In this document: positions 45,122 through 54,574 of the stretch, one piece after another
Position numbering within the stretch: the first letter of the stretch is position 1
Layout of the letters: the number at the start of each line of letters is the position of its first letter
NCBI GenBank assembly: GCA_029238215.1
Contig: JAQWGN010000016.1
Span: forward strand, 1-64,000
Source: Flavobacteriaceae bacterium
Lineage (GTDB): Bacteria; Bacteroidota; Bacteroidia; Flavobacteriales; Flavobacteriaceae
Length of the DNA: 64,000 bases
Reading direction: 5' to 3'
Notes under the pieces: model-generated
Seen by the model: only the letters and a program-made list of their open reading frames with translations
The model's database searches: none
Told to the model about the DNA's origin: nothing
Made by a program: the position numbers and the translations under genes

Positions 45122-47791
45122 TTAAATGATGTATTTAAGAGTGAAATAAATATATCTAGGCTGAATCATGTACAGCGTAGTGTTTTGTATAATTCCTGAA
45201 AAATTATCCTTGTTGATACTTGAATTTTGTAACACATTATTCGCCTGAATGCTAAACTCCCACGGACTGTCTATCTTATTGTATATAAGAGACATCGTCA
45301 AATCATCATAGGTGTTTAATGAAGTACTCCCTAAGCGGTAATCAAAATAACTGTATTCCGCAAGGAAGATAAATCCTTTTAAAAATGCAGCATCTATTCC
45401 TAAAAATGGACGTTCAGTAATGAAATGACGTACTTGATCTTGATCCTTAGAACGATTGATATTATAACTATAACCAAGGGTAACATTTGGTGCAGCTTTA
45501 AAGTTTGATGCAATACTTGCGCTCCCAAATTGAGTGAAATAATCAAAACGACGCAATGCATCATTAACAATATTATACGATGTGTTTTTATCTGCTCGTA
45601 GTGTAAAGCTAGTTTTTACATTATTAAATCTTTTTTGCAACCTTCCCCTCAGGCTGATGCTTTCCTCAGCTTTTGGGGCGTTAAACGGGGAGGACTCACG
45701 GTTTATACCATTTAATGTGTTTACGGTTTTGAATGTATCAAACTTTTTACGGTAGTTTAAACGAACAAATATGTTCGTGAAGTTGAACATATTAAAATTA
45801 AAATAATTGAGCGTAAAATTGTTAAAATAGGCAGGGTTAAGTTCAGGATTTCCAATATACAACCTGTTGTAATTGTTAAAGGTATATGCCGCTCCAAGTC
45901 TGCTAACATCTGAATATTGTAATTGCGCTTTGTAGGTAAAACGCAAGGTTTCCGAATTACGTAGTTGATAGCTAATCCAAACATCAGGTAGCAGCCTTGT
46001 TTCGTTCGTATTTCTAGTGTTCTCCTGATAGGTATTAATATCATACTTGTGCAAGGTAAGCCCTGGGTTAAAGGTTAGCTTGCCTTTTTTTACACGGTAG
46101 CGTAAGGCGGTATACAGGTCCGAAAATTGGTGACGGGCGTTGTTATTTAGGTACTGCTCTTGAAACACACGAAATTCATCGTTTTCAAAATCTCCCATAT
46201 TAGAATCATAGTCTTGTGATACTTGAGTTGTTCCAAGTGTAACATTTAAACTTGCCAAGTTGCTAAGCATGTAATAGTACTCCAGTCTTCCTTCGAGTTT
46301 ATGGGTTTTAGTAAACCGATTTTGTTGTACCATATAATCCTCGGCCTGTGGAGTCAGTGGAAGAATATTGCGAAATAATATACGTTCTTTCTGAAGCCTG
46401 TATGTGGGGTTTTCCTCTTGAATAGCATGTTGTAGTTCTAAGGCAAAAATGTGCTGTTCATTTAAGGTTAAATAGGCATTAAGGTTTTGATTGAGCTGCC
46501 GCGGCGTTTGAGTACGGTAAGAGGTTATATCTTCTTGTCTTAAAGAAGTTGATGTTATAGCGCTATACTCTTCCTCTTCGGCAGTACGATAAAAAATATC
46601 GTATTCAAATTGAAAATTCGGATTGGCATTGTATAGGGTAGAAAACTTATATAATTGGGAGGTGTTTACTTGATCAATGTCATTATCTGTTACTTCTGTT
46701 ACACCTGTTGAAGTAAAGGTCCGTTCCCTAACAGATTGTATTGTAGTGTTGTTTTTTGACACAATAGCAAAGCCCGAAAAATCTAGACCTTCTTTTGGAG
46801 AATGCGAAAAATTGGTTGCTGCAAAATCATTTTCGATAGCAGCAGCATTGTTGTTTTGTAAGTTGGTTAGGCCAACATCATTGGTTTGAATATTAATAGA
46901 TGACCCGCTACGGTTGCTCTGGTTTCTAAATCCACCTGTAAAACGAAAATAGTCACGTCGGGTAAATGGATTATCTCCAACATTATTGCTGTTACCCAAA
47001 AAATTTATACTTGTTTTGGGACTATAATAAAACACTTTTGGGTTGAGTAAAAAGCGTTCATCCTTACCCCCGCCAGCGGCTAGCTCACCAAACCAAAAGG
47101 CATCTTTACCGTCTTTAAGCTTAATGTTTATAGCCATACGATCGTCGTTGTTAGTGACATTGCTAAGCTGTGAAATTTCATTAAAGTTTTTTAGCACTTG
47201 TACTTTGTCAATGGCATTAGCAGGAATGTTTTCTGTGGCAATTTTTGAATCTCCGTCAAAAAAATCTTTCCCCTCAACCATCACTTTTGAAACTTTACGT
47301 CCTTCTACTTCAATCTCACCATTTTCATTAATTTCAATACCAGGTAAATTTTCAAGAACATCGCGTAATTTTCGTTCTGAACCGGTATTAAATGAATCTG
47401 CATTATATACGATAGTATCTCCTTGAATTGATACCGGCATTTCGTAGGTGACCTCAACAGCATCAAGTTGTTCTGTAAGTTCATAAAGAACAATGGCTTC
47501 ATTTAAATCGTATTGGGATTTACGCTCTAACTCCACAGGCTTGAAGCCCAAATAAGAAATTTTAATCTGGTATGGAACGTCTTTTTTTATTCCTATTGAA
47601 AACTTGCCCTCTAAATCTGAAATGGCAAAGCTGTCCATCCGATGTGTTAGTTGGTTTTCGGCAACAACATTAGCCGTAGAAATCGCTACGCCCAAACTGT
47701 CTAAAACCACTCCTTCAAATCGTATGTTTTGCCCCCAAACTAGAACAGAAAACATACAAGAAACACTAGCTATTAAAGAGTTATTTTTCAT
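45122..47791 (-). CDS. Outer-membrane beta-barrel protein with carboxypeptidase-like domain (TonB-receptor-like)
   Basis: An 889-residue outer-membrane protein. After the signal peptide (about 1-20) comes a carboxypeptidase-regulatory-like beta-sandwich (about 22-110), then a plug-like domain (IQGDTIVYNADSF, LENLPGIEI, VMVEGKDFFDGD), then a long C-terminal barrel of the OMP_b-brl_3 type. No TonB box is obvious. It resembles the receptors that often sit next to GLPGLI genes; the substrate is unknown. It is 7 bases downstream of the GLPGLI gene and co-transcribed with it. Confidence 0.88.
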   Translation of the reverse strand: MKNNSLIASVSCMFSVLVWGQNIRFEGVVLDSLGVAISTANVVAENQLTHRMDSFAISDLEGKFSIGIKKDVPYQIKISYLGFKPVELERKSQYDLNEAIVLYELTEQLDAVEVTYEMPVSIQGDTIVYNADSFNTGSERKLRDVLENLPGIEINENGEIEVEGRKVSKVMVEGKDFFDGDSKIATENIPANAIDKVQVLKNFNEISQLSNVTNNDDRMAINIKLKDGKDAFWFGELAAGGGKDERFLLNPKVFYYSPKTSINFLGNSNNVGDNPFTRRDYFRFTGGFRNQSNRSGSSINIQTNDVGLTNLQNNNAAAIENDFAATNFSHSPKEGLDFSGFAIVSKNNTTIQSVRERTFTSTGVTEVTDNDIDQVNTSQLYKFSTLYNANPNFQFEYDIFYRTAEEEEYSAITSTSLRQEDITSYRTQTPRQLNQNLNAYLTLNEQHIFALELQHAIQEENPTYRLQKERILFRNILPLTPQAEDYMVQQNRFTKTHKLEGRLEYYYMLSNLASLNVTLGTTQVSQDYDSNMGDFENDEFRVFQEQYLNNNARHQFSDLYTALRYRVKKGKLTFNPGLTLHKYDINTYQENTRNTNETRLLPDVWISYQLRNSETLRFTYKAQLQYSDVSRLGAAYTFNNYNRLYIGNPELNPAYFNNFTLNYFNFNMFNFTNIFVRLNYRKKFDTFKTVNTLNGINRESSPFNAPKAEESISLRGRLQKRFNNVKTSFTLRADKNTSYNIVNDALRRFDYFTQFGSASIASNFKAAPNVTLGYSYNINRSKDQDQVRHFITERPFLGIDAAFLKGFIFLAEYSYFDYRLGSTSLNTYDDLTMSLIYNKIDSPWEFSIQANNVLQNSSINKDNFSGIIQNTTLYMIQPRYIYFTLKYII

Positions 47792-47798
47792 TTTATTC

Positions 47799-48623
47799 TT
47801 AACGAATTCTGAGTCGATTATTCGAATCCCCGCTTCTGTTATTGTTGTAACGTGAACGCATCTGTTGAATCTTTTCTTCTCTAATTTTATAAAATTCTTT
47901 TCCAGTAACTTTTTTTCCTTTTGTAGGTGGGTCTAATGGTATCTTTTCTGTAACATTCATTTGAACCGATGTGCACAACAGCGTCTTATTCCCGTCCTGA
48001 ACCATTAAAATCAGACCTGGCAACCCAACATACTTTTCAGGGCCAGCAGCAATAGGAATATCAGGCGTAAACCATACTGAAACAGTAACAGGTATTTTAT
48101 CTGGTTTTTTTTGGGCTTCTCCATCCTTGTCGCCTCCAAAAGGAATTTGGCTTGAAGGTGGGACTTGCATTTCGGTATATGTAGCCTGGTAAGCAGTATA
48201 ATTTCCTATTTGTTTAGAAGCCCCTGTGAACGTCCATTGAGGTTGCTTTAGGTTTCGGATTATAAGAAATACTTTCCCAAACATTTCTTGCTGGACGGTT
48301 TGTTTCTTTGAAGCAAGATTGGTGTGTGTTATTTTAGAATTGCTTGTGCCAAAGCCTCTAAAGTTGGATTTTCCGGTCCATTGATTAGAAGCCTCTAGCT
48401 TTTCTTCTTTTTTGTATATCGATTCCTCGCGATTTAGATGTAAATAAAAAATTTGAGGCTCAGACATGCGCTTTTTAATTCTATCGGCAACCGCTTTTGG
48501 CATGGTAGCGTTTTTACTAAAATCATATTTCTGATTTACTTTAACAGCATATGTAGCCTTTATTTGCTGGGTAAAACCAGCCATAGAAATAAAAGCAAAA
48601 CAAATAATTAATAGCAACTTCAT
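47799..48623 (-). CDS. GLPGLI family protein
   Basis: A 274-residue exported protein with a signal peptide (about 1-19, ending GFTQQ). It contains the name-giving motif GLPGLI exactly, at residues 200-205, preceded by VWFTPDIP. The family is confined mainly to Bacteroidota and its biochemical role is unknown. A basic, Asn-rich tail (RYNNNRSGDSNNRLRIR) ends the protein. The minus-strand TATCTTTG at 48729-48722 probably marks its promoter, giving a leader of roughly 95 bases. It forms an operon with the outer-membrane receptor. Confidence 0.9.
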   Translation of the reverse strand: MKLLLIICFAFISMAGFTQQIKATYAVKVNQKYDFSKNATMPKAVADRIKKRMSEPQIFYLHLNREESIYKKEEKLEASNQWTGKSNFRGFGTSNSKITHTNLASKKQTVQQEMFGKVFLIIRNLKQPQWTFTGASKQIGNYTAYQATYTEMQVPPSSQIPFGGDKDGEAQKKPDKIPVTVSVWFTPDIPIAAGPEKYVGLPGLILMVQDGNKTLLCTSVQMNVTEKIPLDPPTKGKKVTGKEFYKIREEKIQQMRSRYNNNRSGDSNNRLRIR

Positions 48624-48757
48624 TTATTGAAATTTAAGTAAAAATAACCATCCTGTAAATGATTCTTAAATGTAAGTTTGGATAATGAGCAATTAGTTTC
48701 CTATTTAGAATATTTTTTTGCCAAAGATACCTATATTTAAAGCTATAAATTTTCACT

Positions 48758-49378
48758 ATGCATATCGCTATTGCAGGTAACATCGGAGCTGGTAAAACCA
48801 GCTTAACTGAACTACTACACAAACATTATGGCTGGGAAGCGCTTTACGAAGACGTTGTCGAAAACCCCTATCTCGATGACTTTTATGCTGAGATGGAACG
48901 CTGGTCATTTAACTTGCAAGTCTATTTTCTAAACAGTCGGTTTCGTCAAATTTTAGAAATTCACAAAAAGGGTAATGATGTGGTTCAAGACCGTTCTATC
49001 TACGAAGATGCGCATATTTTTGCCCCCAACCTCCATGCCATGGGGCTTATGACACACCGAGATTTCAGTAATTATTCTGCTGTATTCGATTTGATGGAAT
49101 CGTTGGTTAAGGGGCCAGACTTAATGATTTATCTTAGAAGTTCAATCTCAAATTTAGTGTCTCAGATTCACAAGCGTGGTCGTGAATATGAAAATTCAAT
49201 TAGCATTGACTATCTGAGTCGTCTTAACGAACGTTATGAGGCTTGGGCACACAATTACGACAAAGGGAAGCTACTAATCATTGATGTAGACGACCTAAAC
49301 TTTGTTGATCAAAAAGAAGATCTTGGTGTGGTGATTGAAAAAATAGATGCCGAACTAAGCGGACTATTTACATCCTAA
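48758..49378 (+). CDS. Deoxynucleoside kinase
   Basis: A 206-residue kinase of the dCK/dGK/TK2-like family that phosphorylates deoxynucleosides for salvage. The P-loop is GNIGAGKTSL (7-16); the DRSIYEDAHIFA segment (DRS motif) and the lid IHKRGREYENSI are typical. Substrate specificity (dA, dG or dC) cannot be told. TATATTTA about 25 bases before the ATG may be its -7 element. Its stop overlaps the convergent hppA by 11 bases. Confidence 0.9.
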   Translation: MHIAIAGNIGAGKTSLTELLHKHYGWEALYEDVVENPYLDDFYAEMERWSFNLQVYFLNSRFRQILEIHKKGNDVVQDRSIYEDAHIFAPNLHAMGLMTHRDFSNYSAVFDLMESLVKGPDLMIYLRSSISNLVSQIHKRGREYENSISIDYLSRLNERYEAWAHNYDKGKLLIIDVDDLNFVDQKEDLGVVIEKIDAELSGLFTS

Positions 49379-51707
49379 GCGTTTTTTCAGCAGTAGCTAA
49401 AGACATTTTTACTTCCTCTTCACTACCCTTAAATACTTGTACTTTCTCAATTTCTTTGCCGTTTTCAACTGAAACAACCGTAATTGTTCCTTTTGCAAAC
49501 CCTTCGTCTGTACGCTCTATATGGACGTCAACGTGAATGGGCTCGGATGATTCGCTATGACCATCGCCTAAAAGCGGCGCAAGTACCAAGCCTATAAGGC
49601 ATGTAAGTTTAATCAAGATGTTCATAGATGGTCCTGAAGTGTCTTTAAATGGATCTCCAACAGTATCTCCAGTAACGGCTGCCTTGTGGGCATCGCTCCC
49701 TTTGTATGTCATCTCTCCATCAATTTCAACACCAGCCTCAAAGGATTTTTTTGCGTTATCCCAAGCGCCACCTGCATTGTTTTGAAAAATAGCCCACATA
49801 ACACCAGAAACACAGACTCCAGCCATATAGCCTCCTAAAGGTTCAGCGCCAAAAAGAAGACCAATAATAATTGGTGTGATAATGGTAATTAAACCCGGAA
49901 TAAGCATTTCTCTTAATGCTGCCTTTGTTGAAATATCAACACACTTTGCATATTCTGGCTTTCCCTTTCCTTCTAAAATTCCTGGAATTTCTTTAAACTG
50001 TCGACGAACTTCTTGAACCATTTCCATTGCTGCTTTCCCAACAGATTGCATTGCAAGCGCAGAAAATACTACTGGAATCATCCCGCCAACAAACAACATG
50101 GCCAACACATCAGCCTTAAAAATATTAATTCCGTCAATACCTGTAAACTTTACAAAAGCCGCAAAAAGCGCCAAGGCCGTAAGCGCAGCAGATGCAATAG
50201 CAAAACCCTTACCAACTGCTGCAGTGGTATTTCCTACAGAATCTAATATATCAGTACGTTCACGAACCTCTGGGTTTAATTCACTCATTTCAGCTACTCC
50301 GCCAGCGTTATCTGCAATAGGGCCAAAAGCATCGATCGCAAGTTGCATGGCTGTAGTTGCCATCATTGCAGAAGCTGCTAAGGCTACCCCGTAGAATCCT
50401 GCCAAAGCATACGATCCATAAATTGCAGCCGCAAACAAAATAACTGATAAAAATGTCGACTTCATACCAACGGCTAACCCAGCAATAATATTGGTTGCTG
50501 CACCCGTTGAGCTATTTTGTACGATTTCCATAACTGGTTTTTTTCCTAGCGATGTATAATATGCCGTTACTACAGAAATAAGCGCCCCTACTGCCAAACC
50601 AATACAAGCAGCCCAAAAAACATTAATTGATGGAACAGCTATAATTCCTTCACCAAAAAAGTTCATAGAAAGCGTTGCTGGAAGCATCCAGTCAATAAAA
50701 AACCAACTCGCAGCTAAAGTTATTAAGATTGCTGCCCAATTCCCAGTATCAAGTGCGCGTTGTACTTCAGGTTCTTTAACATCATTACTCTTAATTTTTA
50801 CAAAAAATGTTCCAACAATAGAAGCCAAAATACCTACGCCTGCAATTACCAAAGGAAGAAGAATTGGACCCATACCGTTAAAGGAAACAAGGGCAGTACC
50901 TGCATCAAGCATGTCTTTAATAACATAATTACCAAGAACCATCGCTGCAAGTACTGTGGCAACATACGAACCAAAAAGGTCAGCACCCATTCCGGCTACG
51001 TCACCTACATTATCTCCTACATTATCAGCAATAGTTGCAGGATTACGAGGGTCGTCTTCTGGAATACCAGCCTCTACTTTTCCTACTAAGTCTGCACCTA
51101 CATCAGCAGCTTTGGTATAAATACCTCCACCAACACGAGCAAAAAGCGCAATAGACTCAGCGCCTAAAGAGAACCCGGCCAGTGTTTCTAAAACAATAGT
51201 CATTTGAGTATAAAAACTACCCCCTTGATTCATGAACTGTCCAATAAAAAACAAAAACAATAAGCTAAGTCCTAAAACGGCCAATCCAGCAACTCCTAAG
51301 CCCATAACTGTTCCTCCATTAAATGAAACTTTTAAAGCATTAGGTAAACTTGTTTTTGCAGCTTCTGCAGTTCTAGCATTTGCGTCTGTTGCAATACGCA
51401 TTCCTATATTTCCAGCAAATGCACTAAAAAATGCACCAAAAATAAATGCAGGAACTATCATCCAATGTGTAGTGTCTACTAATAAAGAAATCCCGTAGAG
51501 TGCACCAGAAGCAATAAGAACAAAAATCACCAACAGGCGATATTCAGCCCCTAAAAACGCGAGGGCTCCTTCTTTAATTGCACTAGCAATTTCGACCATC
51601 TTGGCGTCTCCAGGAGATTGACTACGCACCCATTTAGCTTTGAACAGCATAATAATTAAACCTAAAACAGCAAGAACTACAGGTAAATAAAAAACAAATG
51701 AATTCAT
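49368..51707 (-). CDS. hppA: Membrane-bound ion-pumping pyrophosphatase
   Basis: A 779-residue polytopic enzyme (about 16 helices) coupling PPi hydrolysis to cation export. The substrate loop DDPRNPATIADNVGDNVGD is at 218-236 and the second Asp cluster near 459-467. GNTTAAVGKG (492-501) has Ala where K+-independent enzymes have Lys, so it should be K+-dependent. At ADLFGSY (242-248) a Gly stands where, to my knowledge, Na+-pumping members carry Glu, which leans towards proton pumping (inference). The C-terminus has a hydrophilic extension of about 55 residues. Lies 19 bases downstream of pdhB. Confidence 0.93.
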   Translation of the reverse strand: MNSFVFYLPVVLAVLGLIIMLFKAKWVRSQSPGDAKMVEIASAIKEGALAFLGAEYRLLVIFVLIASGALYGISLLVDTTHWMIVPAFIFGAFFSAFAGNIGMRIATDANARTAEAAKTSLPNALKVSFNGGTVMGLGVAGLAVLGLSLLFLFFIGQFMNQGGSFYTQMTIVLETLAGFSLGAESIALFARVGGGIYTKAADVGADLVGKVEAGIPEDDPRNPATIADNVGDNVGDVAGMGADLFGSYVATVLAAMVLGNYVIKDMLDAGTALVSFNGMGPILLPLVIAGVGILASIVGTFFVKIKSNDVKEPEVQRALDTGNWAAILITLAASWFFIDWMLPATLSMNFFGEGIIAVPSINVFWAACIGLAVGALISVVTAYYTSLGKKPVMEIVQNSSTGAATNIIAGLAVGMKSTFLSVILFAAAIYGSYALAGFYGVALAASAMMATTAMQLAIDAFGPIADNAGGVAEMSELNPEVRERTDILDSVGNTTAAVGKGFAIASAALTALALFAAFVKFTGIDGINIFKADVLAMLFVGGMIPVVFSALAMQSVGKAAMEMVQEVRRQFKEIPGILEGKGKPEYAKCVDISTKAALREMLIPGLITIITPIIIGLLFGAEPLGGYMAGVCVSGVMWAIFQNNAGGAWDNAKKSFEAGVEIDGEMTYKGSDAHKAAVTGDTVGDPFKDTSGPSMNILIKLTCLIGLVLAPLLGDGHSESSEPIHVDVHIERTDEGFAKGTITVVSVENGKEIEKVQVFKGSEEEVKMSLATAEKTLRM

Positions 51708-51726
51708 GTAAAAATATTAGTAATGG

Positions 51727-52701
51727 TTACTTTAAAACTTGTTTTACTGCGCGTATGACATCTTCATGGTTAGGCAACCACTCAGCCAATAGAACCGGTG
51801 AGTATGGTGCTGGTGTATCTGCAGTATTGATTTTTTGTATTGGTGCATCTAGATAATCAAAAGCTTGGTTTTGAACTTGGTATGTTATTTCAGTAGAAAT
51901 ATTTCCAAAGGGCCATGATTCTTCCAAAATAACCAATCGATTCGTTTTTTTAACCGATTCAATGATGGTGTTTATATCTAGAGGTCGTATGGTTCGTAAG
52001 TCAATAAGCTCACACGAAATATTTTCTTTAGCCAATGCTTCTGTGGCTTTTTGAGCTTCTTTTAATATTTTACCAAAAGATACAAGGGTTACGTCAGTAC
52101 CTGCTTGCTTTATTTCAGCAACTCCAATAGGTAAAACGTATTCTCCATCTGGAACCTCACATTTATCTCCGTACATCTGTTCAGACTCCATAAAAATAAC
52201 AGGGTCATCGTCGCGAATAGCAGCCTTTAAAAGCCCTTTGGCATCGTATGGATTGGATGGAACAATTACTTTTAAACCCGGACAGTTGGCATACCAACTC
52301 TCAAAAGCCTGCGAATGTGTAGCTGCCAATTGACCTGCAGAAGCGGTAGGACCGCGAAAAACAATTGGGCAAGGAAATTGACCACCAGACATTTGACGAA
52401 TTTTGGCCGCATTATTGATGATTTGATCAATGCCAACTAAGGCAAAGTTAAAGGTCATGAACTCAATAATGGGACGGTTTCCTGTCATGGTAGAACCAAC
52501 GCCTATACCTGCAAAACCAAGCTCGGATATTGGGGTGTCAATTACACGCTTTTCACCAAATTCATCGAGCATGCCTTTAGAAGCTTTATAGGCCCCATTG
52601 TATTCGGCAACTTCCTCTCCCATTAAATAAATGCTATCGTCAAGGCGCATCTCCTCAGACATGGCTTCACATATTGCTTCACGAAATTGTATAGTCCTCA
52701 T
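51727..52701 (-). CDS. pdhB: Pyruvate dehydrogenase E1 component, beta subunit
   Basis: A 324-residue thiamin-enzyme beta subunit. It starts MRTIQFREAICEAM; an upstream extension across the promoter is rejected. DTPISELGFAGIGVGSTM and FRGPTASAGQLAATHSQ are the family signatures, and RTIRPLD marks the C-terminal domain. The alpha subunit and the E2/E3 genes are not in this window. A branched-chain 2-oxoacid E1 beta cannot be excluded, but the E1-beta pyruvate type fits best. hppA follows on the same strand. Confidence 0.9.
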   Translation of the reverse strand: MRTIQFREAICEAMSEEMRLDDSIYLMGEEVAEYNGAYKASKGMLDEFGEKRVIDTPISELGFAGIGVGSTMTGNRPIIEFMTFNFALVGIDQIINNAAKIRQMSGGQFPCPIVFRGPTASAGQLAATHSQAFESWYANCPGLKVIVPSNPYDAKGLLKAAIRDDDPVIFMESEQMYGDKCEVPDGEYVLPIGVAEIKQAGTDVTLVSFGKILKEAQKATEALAKENISCELIDLRTIRPLDINTIIESVKKTNRLVILEESWPFGNISTEITYQVQNQAFDYLDAPIQKINTADTPAPYSPVLLAEWLPNHEDVIRAVKQVLK

Positions 52702-52718
52702 AGCTGGTTTAAGAGGCG

Positions 52719-52748
52719 CAAAAGTACTAATAAAATACCCAAAAGCAA
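52719..52748 (-). promoter_or_regulatory. pdhB promoter
   Basis: TTG (52748-52746), 19 bases, TACTTTTG (52726-52719) on the minus strand, 17 bases before the pdhB ATG. It lies just beyond the shared palindrome at 52761-52778. Confidence 0.7.
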
Positions 52749-52760
52749 AAGACTTGAATT

Positions 52761-52778
52761 TATTATGCACGCATAATA
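52761..52778. promoter_or_regulatory. Perfect inverted repeat between divergent pdhB and etfB promoters
   Basis: TATTATGC-AC-GCATAATA: two perfect 8-base arms with a 2-base spacer. It lies 12 bases upstream of the pdhB -33 TTG and takes the place of the -33 element of the etfB promoter. That arrangement fits an operator for a dimeric regulator acting on both units. No regulator gene lies nearby, so the binding protein is unknown. Confidence 0.55.
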
Positions 52779-52793
52779 GTTTGATTTTTTTTA

Positions 52794-52801
52794 TACCTTT
52801 G
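52794..52801 (+). promoter_or_regulatory. -7 element of the etfBA promoter
   Basis: TACCTTTG matches TAnnTTTG, 18 bases before the etfB ATG. No TTG stands at the -33 distance; the palindrome ends 15 bases upstream, which suggests that the promoter may need an activator. Confidence 0.6.
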
Positions 52802-52819
52802 TTTATAAATTGAAATGGT

Positions 52820-53566
52820 ATGAATATTTTAGTGTGTATAAGTCACGTTCCCGACACTACATCAAAGATAAATTTTGTAATGGACAACACCCTATTCAAA
52901 TCCAAAGGAGTACAGTATATTATAAATCCTAACGACGAATTTGGACTTACTAGGGCTATTTGGTTTAAAGAGAAACATGGAGCAACCGTACATGTCATTC
53001 ATGTAGGGACTGCTGCTGCTGACCCAACCCTAAGAAAATGTTTGGCTATAGGAGCTGACAAAGCATATCGCATAGACACGCCTGCTCACGACGGAAATCA
53101 TGTCGCTCATGAACTGGCTGCTTTCTTAAAAACCAATTCTCATGATTTGATTATTGCTGGACGAGAATCCATTGACTATAATGGCGGAATGGTTCCTGGA
53201 ATATTAGCAGGTATATTAAACATGCCATTTATTCCAAATTGTGTAGGATTAGAAATTGATGGCAATACTGCAACTGGCGAAAGAGAAATAGATGGTGGGC
53301 GCGAAAAATTAAAAGGAACCCTACCCATGGTAATTGGCGGTCAAAAAGGACTCGTGGAAGAATCCGATCTCAAAATCCCAAACATGCGTGGAATCATGCA
53401 AGCACGACAAAAACCGTTTGAAGTAATTCCTTCTAGCAATGCTATGGCGCTAACCAAAGAAGTTTCTTTTGAAAAGCCTGCTCCCAAAGCAGCCGTTAAA
53501 CTTGTTCCTGCTGATGATATTGATCAACTTATTGAACTCTTACATAAAGAAGCTAACGTAATTTAA
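52820..53566 (+). CDS. etfB: Electron transfer flavoprotein, beta subunit
   Basis: A 248-residue ETF beta subunit: MNILVCISHVPDT N-terminus, the FVMDNTLFKSKGVQYIINPNDEFGL region, AGRESIDYNGG and the INTP-like PNMRGIMQAR loop. It binds AMP and forms the heterodimer with EtfA that takes electrons from acyl-CoA dehydrogenases. The etfB-etfA gap is 6 bases. Confidence 0.94.
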   Translation: MNILVCISHVPDTTSKINFVMDNTLFKSKGVQYIINPNDEFGLTRAIWFKEKHGATVHVIHVGTAAADPTLRKCLAIGADKAYRIDTPAHDGNHVAHELAAFLKTNSHDLIIAGRESIDYNGGMVPGILAGILNMPFIPNCVGLEIDGNTATGEREIDGGREKLKGTLPMVIGGQKGLVEESDLKIPNMRGIMQARQKPFEVIPSSNAMALTKEVSFEKPAPKAAVKLVPADDIDQLIELLHKEANVI

Positions 53567-53572
53567 ATCCTC

Positions 53573-54529
53573 ATGTCTGTACTTGTCATTATTGAAACCG
53601 AAAAAAACAAACTCAAACGCAATGCTGCTGAAGTAGCTTCTTACGGCGTTGGTCTCGCTGCTGACTTAAAAACAAGCTGTTCTGCGATAGCTTTTCATTC
53701 CGATAACGCTGATAGCCTCGGGCAGTTTGGTATATCAAAAGTAGCCGTAGTTTCCAATGTGCCAATGCATTTTGATGCCAATACCTATGCCGATACCATT
53801 GCGCAGCATGTACAGCAAATTAAGGCAACGCATCTAATTGTAAGCAGCAGTGCCGACGCTAAGTTTCTTGCACCCCTGTTAGCAGCCAAACTAAACGCTG
53901 CCTATGTGCCTAATGTAGTGGCTTTACCAAGTGCTACAAATCCATTGACTGTAAAGCGAACTGCATTTACCAACAAGGCTTTTGCCAATACAACGATTGA
54001 AGGAAGCTGTTCTATTATTGGTGTTGGAAATAACACTTTTGGAGCTATTGAAAACCCTGTTTCTTGTGATGTACAGTCCGTAGTTTACAACCCCTCAACA
54101 TCATTGCTTGAACAAGTTTCCATTGAAAAAGAAACGGGAAAAGCTACCATTGCCGATGCCGATGTTGTGGTATCGGGAGGTAGAGGGCTTAAGGGACCTG
54201 AAAACTGGCATTTGATTGAGGAATTAGCCGAAGTTTTGGATGCCGCAACGGCCTGTTCAAAACCTGTTTCTGACATGGGATGGCGTTCGCATGACGAGCA
54301 CGTTGGGCAAACCGGAAAACCCGTTTCTACCAATTTATACATTGCAATAGGTATTTCGGGAGCCATTCAGCATCTTGCTGGTGTAAACGCCTCTAAAGTT
54401 AAGGTGGTTATTAACTCTGATCCTGAAGCTCCTTTCTTTAAAGCTGCAGACTATGGCGTTGTGGGAGACGCTTTTGAAGTAGTCCCTGAATTAATCAAAA
54501 AGTTAAAAGCATTTAAAGCGCTTGGTTAA
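53573..54529 (+). CDS. etfA: Electron transfer flavoprotein, alpha subunit
   Basis: A 318-residue ETF alpha subunit carrying FAD. The C-terminal domain signature is complete: VVSGGRGLKGPENW, then VSDMGWRSHDEHVGQTGK, LYIAIGISGAIQHLAG and INSDPEAPFF. It lies 6 bases downstream of etfB and is presumably co-transcribed. The N-terminal domain is more variable, as in the family. Confidence 0.95.
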   Translation: MSVLVIIETEKNKLKRNAAEVASYGVGLAADLKTSCSAIAFHSDNADSLGQFGISKVAVVSNVPMHFDANTYADTIAQHVQQIKATHLIVSSSADAKFLAPLLAAKLNAAYVPNVVALPSATNPLTVKRTAFTNKAFANTTIEGSCSIIGVGNNTFGAIENPVSCDVQSVVYNPSTSLLEQVSIEKETGKATIADADVVVSGGRGLKGPENWHLIEELAEVLDAATACSKPVSDMGWRSHDEHVGQTGKPVSTNLYIAIGISGAIQHLAGVNASKVKVVINSDPEAPFFKAADYGVVGDAFEVVPELIKKLKAFKALG

Positions 54530-54532
54530 TCT

Positions 54533-54561
54533 TTGAATTTTGTATTTTAGGCTTAATTTTG
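54533..54561 (+). promoter_or_regulatory. Promoter of the bifunctional nuclease gene
   Basis: TTG (54533-54535), 18 bases, TAATTTTG (54554-54561) on the plus strand, 13 bases before the ATG at 54575. It separates this gene from etfBA. Confidence 0.6.
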
Positions 54562-54574
54562 TCAGCATTACGTC

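Noticed and set aside
47043-47426. 127-residue plus-strand frame
   Set aside because: Antisense to the plug region of the outer-membrane receptor; Ser/Lys-rich composition without motifs.
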